Positions 35,464-43,102 of a stretch of DNA of 64,000 nucleotides are shown here, one piece after another (positions within the stretch are counted from its first letter, which is position 1; each line of letters opens with the position of its first letter). Made by a program: the position numbers and the translations under genes. Under the pieces are notes generated by a model. The model saw nothing but the letters and a program-made list of their open reading frames with translations, did not search any database and was not told the DNA's origin. The DNA comes from Pseudoalteromonas luteoviolacea (GTDB lineage: Bacteria > Pseudomonadota > Gammaproteobacteria > Enterobacterales > Alteromonadaceae). Location: assembly GCF_001696455.1 (NCBI RefSeq), contig NZ_MAUJ01000001.1:186001-250000 (forward strand), read 5' to 3'.

Positions 35464-35949
35464 ATGTGTCAAAAAAGTATTAGCAATGATTATTTAATCG
35501 ACGTTTTTAATCATGCAGGGATCAAGGCCACAGATAAAAGAGTGGCGATTTTCAAAGGCCTTATGATGGCAGAGCAAGCTTTATCACCCTATGAATTGGC
35601 ACAATATTGTAAAGAGCACTTAGCGCTAACGCTCCCTGCAGTGTCAATCTATCGGGTATTAGACTTGTTGGTGGCAGCTGACCTAGTTCACAAACTAAAT
35701 ACGGTCAATAAGTATATTTGTTGCTCCCATATTGATTGCCATAAACCCCATCCACACAATCAATTTTTGATTTGTTCTGTCTGCCAAAGAGTTGATGAAG
35801 TACACATGTCTAGCCAATTGATGACGCAATTATCTCAGCAGATCCAAGAATGTGGCTATCAACTCAATTCGCCACAGTTTGAGTTTCAGGGGGTCTGCAA
35901 AAGTTGCCAAGCACAGACTGGTGATTCATTAAAAGGGTTGAGTGCGTAG
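35464..35949 (+). CDS. zur: Zinc uptake regulator Zur (Fur family)
   Basis: Protein of 161 residues from the ATG at 35464, with GGGG just ahead. The winged helix reads TDKRVAIFKGLMMAEQALSPYELA ... LPAVSIYRVLDLLV. The Cys4 structural zinc site is formed by CSVC and CKSC, and a His/Cys-rich stretch (CCSHIDCHKPHPHNQF) resembles the Zur regulatory site. The Zur-type operator in front supports Zur rather than Fur. The dihydroorotase gene follows 69 bases later, without a visible terminator or second box, so the two may form one zinc-controlled operon. Confidence 0.9.
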   Translation: MCQKSISNDYLIDVFNHAGIKATDKRVAIFKGLMMAEQALSPYELAQYCKEHLALTLPAVSIYRVLDLLVAADLVHKLNTVNKYICCSHIDCHKPHPHNQFLICSVCQRVDEVHMSSQLMTQLSQQIQECGYQLNSPQFEFQGVCKSCQAQTGDSLKGLSA

Positions 35950-36018
35950 TGCCTTGCAGCAAAGCATATACCCGATCGTAATTCAGATTTATTAACACTG
36001 TTTAAAGGTGAAGTATCC

Positions 36019-37350
36019 ATGGCGAATATTCTTATTAAAAATGCGCAACTAGTTAATGAGGGCAAGGTTGAACAGCGCGATGTGCGCATCGTTGGCAAGA
36101 GGATTGATAAAATCGCTCCAGACATTAAAGCCACAGGGATAGAGCAAATTATAGATTTAAAGGGTGACTTTTTACTACCAGGGATGATCGATGACCAAGT
36201 GCACTTCAGAGAGCCTGGATTAGACTGGAAAGGGACCATTGGGAGTGAATCTCGCGCAGCGGTAGCTGGTGGCATTACCAGTTACATGGAAATGCCAAAC
36301 GTAAGCCCTGCAACAACAGATCAACTCGCGGTCATGAATAAACATCAAATCGCAGCGCGCACTTCTGCGGCAAACTACTCATTTTACTTGGGGGCAACGC
36401 CGGACAACTTAGATGAGATCAAAGCCTGTGATCCTAGTTTAGTCTGCGGTGTGAAAGTGTTTATGGGAGCATCTACAGGAGATTTACTGGTAGAACACCC
36501 GAGTGCACTAGAGGCCATTTTCAGGGAATGCCCAGTACTTATTGCGACCCATTGTGAAAAAGGGGATGTGATAGCAAGCAATTTAGCAACATTGGGTGGC
36601 AAAGAGCTAACAATACAAGATCATCCTGTGATCAGAGATGCTAACGCATGCTATCAGTCATCTTCATATGCTGTAGAACTTGCCAAAAAGTATGGTACAC
36701 AGCTACATGTACTGCATATTACAACTGCAAAAGAGATGGATCTTTTTGAGCCGGGACCAATAGATGGCAAACAAATTACCGCAGAAGCTTGTGTACACCA
36801 TTTGTGGTTTAACCAAACGGATTACGACCGTTTAGGTAATTTAATCAAGTGTAATCCTGCGATTAAAGCAGAGTCAGATAGACTGGCGTTAATTGAAGCA
36901 TTGACTAGCGGCAGACTAGATATTATTGCCACTGACCACGCGCCACACACATGGGAAGAAAAGCAGCAGGCCTTTGCTAAAGCACCAGCCGGTTTGCCTT
37001 TGGTACAACACGCTCTGCTGACTTTATTTGACCAAGTTCAGCAAGGTAATATGACTTTGCCTCAGATTGTGGAGAAAACCGCGCATAATCCTGCAAAGCG
37101 ATACAAAGTAAAAGAGCGTGGATTTGTCAGAGAAGGATTCTTTGCTGATTTAACCGTCGTGAGTGCCAAGGCTGGTGAGGTTGTTAGGCATGACAATACG
37201 CGCTATCACTGCCAGTGGTCTCCATTTGTTGGTCATCAATTCTCGCATCAAATACGCTACACGTTTGTAAATGGTGAGTGTGTCTACCGTGATGGAGAAG
37301 TGATAGATGTGGCTGACAATGCAATGCCACTGGTATTTGATAGATCTTAA
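36019..37350 (+). CDS. pyrC: Dihydroorotase-type amidohydrolase with a Gln in the first metal-ligand position
   Basis: Protein of 443 residues, class I dihydroorotase. Metal and substrate residues visible: Gln60-Val-His62 with Arg64 (the usual HxH is QxH), carboxylated Lys147 (GVKVFMG), His178 (THCE), His233 (LHVLHIT) and Asp306 (ATDHAPHT). The same DDQVHFREPG variant occurs in dihydroorotases of Bacteroidetes, so activity is plausible with altered metal use. Dihydroorotase makes the pyrimidine ring precursor. Its place behind zur suggests a paralogue used when zinc is scarce, as known for Zur-controlled PyrC2 in pseudomonads. Allantoinase is a less likely alternative. Confidence 0.82.
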   Translation: MANILIKNAQLVNEGKVEQRDVRIVGKRIDKIAPDIKATGIEQIIDLKGDFLLPGMIDDQVHFREPGLDWKGTIGSESRAAVAGGITSYMEMPNVSPATTDQLAVMNKHQIAARTSAANYSFYLGATPDNLDEIKACDPSLVCGVKVFMGASTGDLLVEHPSALEAIFRECPVLIATHCEKGDVIASNLATLGGKELTIQDHPVIRDANACYQSSSYAVELAKKYGTQLHVLHITTAKEMDLFEPGPIDGKQITAEACVHHLWFNQTDYDRLGNLIKCNPAIKAESDRLALIEALTSGRLDIIATDHAPHTWEEKQQAFAKAPAGLPLVQHALLTLFDQVQQGNMTLPQIVEKTAHNPAKRYKVKERGFVREGFFADLTVVSAKAGEVVRHDNTRYHCQWSPFVGHQFSHQIRYTFVNGECVYRDGEVIDVADNAMPLVFDRS

Positions 37351-37766
37351 CCAACTTCAAGGTGGTAGCATCATTGCTGCCGCCTACTGAGTCCCTTACT
37401 TGTCAGTTTTATAAAACTTCTTATTTTCCCTTCGTTTTAAGGCTTAAAGTAATCAGACGCCTAACTGACTCATTTTTACCCGAATGAGAGTTTTACTTTT
37501 TGCGCAACCGAAGTAAACGATTTTCATTAAAATCGACAGGCGTTATTGAAAATAATCAACTTTATGATGTGTTATTTTTTGAAAATTAATATTTTAATAT
37601 TGTTGGTGTCTTTTATATTATTGATGGTTTTTTAGTTGGTTTTTGTTTGTATTTTAATTTTATCTTACATTTTTTTACAAAGGCGTTTTTGTTTTTATGG
37701 TTAAATCCTTTTCGATTTTAACAAAATAAACCTACAATTTAAAACTGTGGGATAAAAGGAATTTAA
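37351..37766. other. Gene-free AT-rich region before the outer-membrane protein gene
   Basis: Holds a GC-containing inverted repeat soon after the dihydroorotase stop (GGTGGTAGC ... GCTGCCGCC, 37362-37384) without a T run, then about 300 bases of very AT-rich DNA with long T and A tracts, suited to H-NS-type binding or curved promoter DNA. No convincing gene or RNA was seen. Confidence 0.5.
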
Positions 37767-38372
37767 ATGAATAAAATACTTCCATTATCGATCTTAAGCC
37801 TAAGTACTTTTTTTGCTTCTGTTGTTCAAGCCAACGATGAAAGCGATAACGGATTCTATACTGGTGCTTTCTATAACTCTCAATCTATTTCTATTTTCTC
37901 AAATGACCGCGATTTTAAGGTGGCGGGGTTTGTCGGTGGCTACCAATTCAATAAGTATTTCTCAGTTGAATCGCGCTATGGCAAGGGGATTTCGGGCTAC
38001 GATAATTCCATTTTTATTGAAAGCTATGATTATAAGGAAGATATAAACTATCAGATCTCACTATCAGCCAAAGCAGCCTATTATTTTACAGATGACTTTA
38101 AGGTTTATGGTATGCTGGGGTACACTGATACAGAGCTCAAAATTGCTACAGTGGCAGGCACCTATATTGATGATGTGTTTCAAGGCTATCGTGCGGCAAA
38201 AATATATAAAGATGTGAGTGGGCTTAGCTATGGTATTGGTATTAGTTATGCGTTTAATGATCAGTTTGCTGTATTTTTAGACCATCAAAGATTACCTGAT
38301 TTTGATGTGGGCCGACCTGAAGTTTCTTACCGTTGGGATAGCACAACATTGGGTGTTACTTACTCATTTTAA
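37767..38372 (+). CDS. Outer-membrane beta-barrel protein (porin-like, about 8 strands)
   Basis: Protein of 201 residues with a signal peptide ending VQA-N (residue 22). The mature part consists of alternating-hydrophobicity strands (FYTGAFYNSQ, VAGFVGGYQF, YFSVESRYG, YQISLSAKAAYYF, VYGMLGYTDTEL, LSYGIGISYAF, FAVFLDHQRL) and ends TLGVTYSF with terminal Phe, as required by the Bam complex. This is the OmpA-like/OmpW-size transmembrane barrel fold. Function unknown; AAAGGAA stands just before the ATG. Confidence 0.85.
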   Translation: MNKILPLSILSLSTFFASVVQANDESDNGFYTGAFYNSQSISIFSNDRDFKVAGFVGGYQFNKYFSVESRYGKGISGYDNSIFIESYDYKEDINYQISLSAKAAYYFTDDFKVYGMLGYTDTELKIATVAGTYIDDVFQGYRAAKIYKDVSGLSYGIGISYAFNDQFAVFLDHQRLPDFDVGRPEVSYRWDSTTLGVTYSF

Positions 38373-38387
38373 GCAATTTCAATTCTT

Positions 38388-38858
38388 ATGAGGGGTTACA
38401 TATTAATTGAGTAACCTCATTTCTCGTTTCGTTGAATTAAGCAGCGTTTTAAGATAGCACATTCTCTTTCGTTATCATTTTTATGATAGCGGTAGGTTTA
38501 ATTTTTACTTGTTGGGATAAGAATTTTACCCATTTATATTTAAAATTAATGAGTGATTATTAAGCTAAAAGAGTGTTTGTTACTTTTTTATGTTGGGTTG
38601 ATTTTGGTATGGTTAATTGGAGTTAAGTTTATATAAAAATAATATTTTATAAGATTTTGGTATTTTAAGTGTTTTTTAATAGGGTTTATTCAGTTTTACA
38701 TTTTGAGTCTCTTCAGCAAATATCTCCGTTAGATTTTCTCACGCCATTCGCGCAAAAAGCGTCCAAAACTCATGATTTTACTTTAACGTTTATTGTTGCT
38801 CAATGTTCAAGGTACAGTTATTTTAACCTGTGGCTTTAATGACGAGTAAGGATTGCAC
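38388..38858. other. Terminator-like hairpin and AT-rich gap
   Basis: A hairpin at 38388-38420 (ATGAGG ... GTTAC with GTAACCTCAT) follows the barrel gene. The remaining roughly 440 bases are AT-rich with short repeats such as ATTTTATAAGATTTT. I see no gene or RNA. The last 50 bases should hold the promoter and the AAGGA ribosome site of the next gene. Confidence 0.45.
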
Positions 38859-41800
38859 ATGCCCATGTTAGATACGCTTCCGCATATGATTTTACCTCAT
38901 TTAGACTTTTCTGCTGTACTGGAGGGTCTAGATGCAGAGCTGAAAGAGCTTGAACAGAAAGTTCAGAAGGTGACAGAGAATAGGGCGTGGGATGAATTAA
39001 CTCACACACTCTTAGCGATAGAACGATGCAAAGAAGTGTTCCAACAGCCACGGTGGTGGAAAGACTTTGCTGACCTGTTTGACATGGTAGAGCAACTCAT
39101 TTTGTGCTTAGAATCACGTGATGAAGAGAGTTACAAAACCCTGTTAGAGACGAGCGCTTATCAAAATTGGTCTAAATTAAGGCGCTCGTGGGGTGATATT
39201 ACCCAATCAATAGGGGGGCGATCACTGGTTATCAATGAGTCGATTAGTCATGCTGAAGAATTCGGCTTTAAGCGACCTATGCAGCAATTGAGTGTTGCAG
39301 ATCTCAGCTTTGGCTTGTTTATCAATGCAGGTGCCCGTTTTAAATGGGAGGTGTTGCATCAATCTCATGCCCACGACTTGTTTGGATCTACCTTATGCCG
39401 TGAAGCGGCGATTGTGTCACATTATTTAAAGGCCTCAATCGGTTTGAAGGCATCAGTGCAAGCCCGTGCGAGCGTTATACAAGTTGCCGGTAGCACAAAA
39501 AGCGATGTCACACTTGAGATGACCGCGCTCTACCAAACGCCAGCTCGAAACAAAACCTGTACTGTATTACATGCCATGAGTGCAACGCCACTTATTCCTT
39601 GGAGCCTTGGCAGTGTCAGCGAGGCCATACAGTGTCCAAACCACCTTGGAGAAATGGAAGGGTATCGAGCATTTAATGTGATTCGCAAAGCTTCTTTCTC
39701 ACTACAAGGAGAGTTGGCAGTTGGCAGGTCGATCAGTACATTTTCAAAAACTGCAGGTCAGCCAGTTGATATTGATGTAAGTGCAAGATTAAAAATAACC
39801 AAGCATGTTGCTGTGACTGGTGAAGTTGAGCTTCAAATTTTTAAAAGCCCGACCAATCAATTGTCAATTCGGGTGAAAAAAGCAGTGCGGGACGCCGATG
39901 AAAATCGAGCTAGTTTGGTTGTGGGTGGGCGAATAACGGGTTTAGATGCACTCGCAAGTCATCAACTAGAAAAGCTGCTTGGTTACGGCGATAGACTGGT
40001 ACAGTCTCTAGGTACGTACAGTAATGTCGGTCAATACTTAGCCGATAACTTAAGTGCCAGAACGAAAAACAGTGAATGGGCTTCGCACTTGAACACATTG
40101 TTTTTGAGTCACGATCAAACAAGGCAATCACTCAATGAAGCCGTTGGCGATGCTATCAACTTGGCATTTGAAAAGCTGAATTTTAGCCTATCTACAGCAA
40201 CAGACGATTTCACACGTGAATTGACAGAGCAATTGATGCACACCTTTGGTATAGATCTACAAGAAATAGTCGGTAATCCGGCGCAAGAGAGCGTATTTTA
40301 TGGCATTCAAAGCTTGATAAAGGAAGAAGTTGAAAGGGTCAAGGGCGAGTTTTCACACGCTGCTTGTCAGTTGCATCAGGACGTGCAAGCAGGTTCACAA
40401 GCAGCACTTAAACCTATCAAAAAAATCAGCAAAAATGCCCAGATGCTTATTGAAGATACAAGTGTGACGGCCGTTGAGTTGTATGAGAAATTAGCCCAAG
40501 AATATACAGAGACTAAAAATAGAATGAAAACTGCGTTGTCTCGCGCAGCGGATATACAGCTAAATTTGCACTACCAGTCGACAAGCAGTCATGTAAATTT
40601 GATTGACCAAAGTTTAACCATTGTACTCAAAGATTCAACTTCAGAGTCAGTTTCGAGGTTATATCGCAGTTTGGTAGTTGGCAATGACGACGCGGTATCA
40701 ACGTTAATTAAGAGTTTGAGTAAAGCAGGTGTAATTGAGTACCAAGCTGAATCATTGTCGCTTACAAACTTAACGAAAAACGAAATTTCTCTTGGCATAA
40801 ATGTTTTGGGGTATGACATTGATAATGTATCGGACACTGTCAGCGATCTTCAATTACATATCGACCCGATGGGTAAAATTATGCTTGTCCATACGCATAA
40901 CTTAAGTAAGCAAGCGCGTGGCTTTGACGAGGCGCGAAAGGCCTGTTTTAACTTTAGTTATGGATTTGCACAGGCTGCGCTCGAACAACAATGTCACGGG
41001 GCACTCGCGTTTAGCTACTCTAATCTAGATCACAACTTGCATAGCCCAGCGGAGTTGCGGTCAGTATTATCGGCTTTGACACTATCGCACTTTAATGCGC
41101 AATTATCACAAAGTGGATTTGGCTTTTCACCTTTGGTAAGTCAAGTTGAAGCGGATGATGCGTTGAATATGTTTGAGCAATACACTCACCCTTCAGCTGG
41201 AAAGGGTATTCAATATCATTCGAATGATAGTCGTAGCAACATATTAATCACCCTGCGTGCAGGTGGTTATATCTATAACCAGTTACTTTCTCTTGATGAT
41301 ACGCAGCTGTTTGATACCGCTTTTAAGGCATTACTCTTTTCTGAAAAGGGTCGATATAGAAATCGAGGTTGGCGTGAATATAGCCAAGGTTTACGAAATA
41401 TTATTGCTGCATATACACGGTTAGAGCCACGTTTTCACGATACAGCAAACTTGTATCGTCATTTAGGAGAAAGCAATTCTTTAGACTATAAATTGATTCG
41501 CTCAGAGTTGGCTTCCAGCCGTTACTATCAAGATTACTTTGGTTACTATGATGATACAGATTGGCGGGCACTATCAAAACGCTTAGCACTGTTATTTCGT
41601 AAAGCTGCTGCATTGCGCGACATTTTTGTGGAGCTGCAAAAGATAGCGCGGTATATCACTGATTTGCCAGAATATGTATCTCATGATTTGGCTAAGCAGC
41701 TTATGCATAATATAAACATCAGCAATCAAAAAATTGAACGTTGTCTGGAGGAATGGATTCAGGTTGACGGAGTATTTCAAGCCTTGCTGAAAGATTTAGG

Positions 41801-41957
41801 CATGGCTTTTGGTGTGAGTTTAAGTGGCATTAACACCACGCTGCTTCTATTTATGGTGCTTTTGCAACGCACACTTCGACAAGATAACCTGTTTGCGGTC
41901 ACCATTGAACTTCAGAAAAACGATGACTCCCATCGTAGTGTGATTTGTGTTTCTTAA
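38859..41957 (+). CDS. Large protein of unknown function (1032 residues)
   Basis: I do not recognise this protein. The start at the ATG at 38859 follows AAGGA by 6 bases. No signal peptide or clear membrane segment, so probably cytoplasmic. Residues about 15-45 and 490-570 look like coiled coils (ELKELEQKVQKV; VERVKGEFSHAACQLHQDV). The region 200-370 has alternating beta-rich sequence (SFSLQGELAVGRSIS, VAVTGEVELQIF), and the C-terminal third is helical with KGRYRNRGWREY. Codon use looks like that of its neighbours. It stands alone between AT-rich DNA and a terminator. Confidence 0.7.
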   Translation: MPMLDTLPHMILPHLDFSAVLEGLDAELKELEQKVQKVTENRAWDELTHTLLAIERCKEVFQQPRWWKDFADLFDMVEQLILCLESRDEESYKTLLETSAYQNWSKLRRSWGDITQSIGGRSLVINESISHAEEFGFKRPMQQLSVADLSFGLFINAGARFKWEVLHQSHAHDLFGSTLCREAAIVSHYLKASIGLKASVQARASVIQVAGSTKSDVTLEMTALYQTPARNKTCTVLHAMSATPLIPWSLGSVSEAIQCPNHLGEMEGYRAFNVIRKASFSLQGELAVGRSISTFSKTAGQPVDIDVSARLKITKHVAVTGEVELQIFKSPTNQLSIRVKKAVRDADENRASLVVGGRITGLDALASHQLEKLLGYGDRLVQSLGTYSNVGQYLADNLSARTKNSEWASHLNTLFLSHDQTRQSLNEAVGDAINLAFEKLNFSLSTATDDFTRELTEQLMHTFGIDLQEIVGNPAQESVFYGIQSLIKEEVERVKGEFSHAACQLHQDVQAGSQAALKPIKKISKNAQMLIEDTSVTAVELYEKLAQEYTETKNRMKTALSRAADIQLNLHYQSTSSHVNLIDQSLTIVLKDSTSESVSRLYRSLVVGNDDAVSTLIKSLSKAGVIEYQAESLSLTNLTKNEISLGINVLGYDIDNVSDTVSDLQLHIDPMGKIMLVHTHNLSKQARGFDEARKACFNFSYGFAQAALEQQCHGALAFSYSNLDHNLHSPAELRSVLSALTLSHFNAQLSQSGFGFSPLVSQVEADDALNMFEQYTHPSAGKGIQYHSNDSRSNILITLRAGGYIYNQLLSLDDTQLFDTAFKALLFSEKGRYRNRGWREYSQGLRNIIAAYTRLEPRFHDTANLYRHLGESNSLDYKLIRSELASSRYYQDYFGYYDDTDWRALSKRLALLFRKAAALRDIFVELQKIARYITDLPEYVSHDLAKQLMHNINISNQKIERCLEEWIQVDGVFQALLKDLGMAFGVSLSGINTTLLLFMVLLQRTLRQDNLFAVTIELQKNDDSHRSVICVS

Positions 41958-41977
41958 CGGCCTAATTAAGGGAGGAT

Positions 41978-41999
41978 AAAAAGCCCATAAGGGCTTTTT
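41978..41999. terminator. Bidirectional intrinsic terminator
   Basis: AAAAAGCCC, ATAA, GGGCTTTTT between convergent genes; the stop codon of the BASS gene lies in its right arm. Confidence 0.88.
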
Positions 42000-42879
42000 A
42001 GACCGAAGCGCTGGATTCGACCTGAGGCGCGGAGCGCCTAACCCAAGCGACAAAAATCCCTGCACTAACAAACATAAATAAACCATAAATACTGGGGGCA
42101 ATTGACATCACCTCATCTTTTAGCAAACCAGTCGTTACTAATAGGGCCAAGGTACCATTTTGCAAGCCAACCTCTAAAGTCACTGTGCGGGTTTGCGCAC
42201 GGTTGTGGAGGTAAAGCGTTGCCACGGCATATCCCATAAGCATGGTAATTAAGTTGAGAACAATTACAGCGGGACCAGCCATGACAATATAGTCAATAAG
42301 CTTATCGCCCAGCTGAATACATATACTGAGTATCACTAAAAGAAGCACCGCCACAGAGAACCAGTTAATATAGGGGCCTGCTTTTTTGGCAGACGTAGGC
42401 CACTTAGCCCGAATGCCCATACCAACGATGACTGGGACTACACCAACGACGATAAGCTGCAACCATGCTTTCAAAATCGGGAAGTCTATTTCACTACTTC
42501 CTTGACCATAAAACCCGATGGCCCAAGCTGCCATAAACGGCAGTATAAAGGGCGTGATAAACCCCACGACAGCCGTTAACGAAACGGATAATCCAACATC
42601 TCCTTTGGCAAGATACGTGTAGAGGTTCGAAGTGGTGCCCCCTGGACAAAGGGCGAGTATAAATAAGCCAATGGCTAATTCAGCTGTGAGCCCAGTTACC
42701 GCTATAACCGCAATGGCCATTAGAGGCAGCAGCAGCAACTGACATGCTGCGCCAACAAAAAAGCTTTTGGGCTGCTTTAAAACTCGATAGAAATCTTGTG
42801 TAGTTAGGCTTAGACCCACGCCGGTCATGATTAAAATAAGCGCTATTGGCAAACCTATTTCTATTAAGTTGGTGGGCAT
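41998..42879 (-). CDS. Bile acid:sodium symporter (BASS) family transporter
   Basis: Protein of 293 residues with about nine or ten membrane segments. LFILALCPGGTTSNLYTYLAKGDVGLSVSLTAV is the family core (unwound helix region with the CPGG motif), and LEVGLQNGTLALLV is the second crossover. Start at the ATG at 42879 (MPTNLIEIG), with GGATAA ahead; the longer frame to 43047 adds an unlikely N-terminus. Bacterial members carry pantoate, pyruvate-like acids or steroids; the substrate here is unknown. Confidence 0.88.
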   Translation of the reverse strand: MPTNLIEIGLPIALILIMTGVGLSLTTQDFYRVLKQPKSFFVGAACQLLLLPLMAIAVIAVTGLTAELAIGLFILALCPGGTTSNLYTYLAKGDVGLSVSLTAVVGFITPFILPFMAAWAIGFYGQGSSEIDFPILKAWLQLIVVGVVPVIVGMGIRAKWPTSAKKAGPYINWFSVAVLLLVILSICIQLGDKLIDYIVMAGPAVIVLNLITMLMGYAVATLYLHNRAQTRTVTLEVGLQNGTLALLVTTGLLKDEVMSIAPSIYGLFMFVSAGIFVAWVRRSAPQVESSASV

Positions 42880-43102
42880 GTTTATTATCCAATTAGTTGT
42901 TGTAAAGTTAAGCTTAGCAAGGCAAGCGTAGATTATATATGACTCTGTTATAATTACATTGAGATTTTGTAAAAGTTTGGCGATTAAGAATAGCGGCTCA
43001 CCAAGCAAGTAATGATCCGCGACAGTGAAATGATAGAAGGTGGCCAAACGCTAGCCACATTTTATTGTTATATGTAGCTAGCTTGGTGTTAATCGCGGGA
43101 GC

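Noticed and set aside
37362..37384. GGTGGTAGC ... GCTGCCGCC repeat as a terminator for the dihydroorotase gene
   Set aside because: No T run follows and pairing is imperfect; listed only within the gap description.
37564..37635. Short frame for a 23-residue hydrophobic peptide (MMCYFLKINILILL...)
   Set aside because: No ribosome site, and the DNA is so AT-rich that a hydrophobic frame arises by chance; not enough for a toxin or small membrane protein call.
38853..38858. TTG at 38853 as the start of the 1032-residue protein
   Set aside because: The ATG at 38859 has AAGGA at the right distance; TTG would sit directly on that site.
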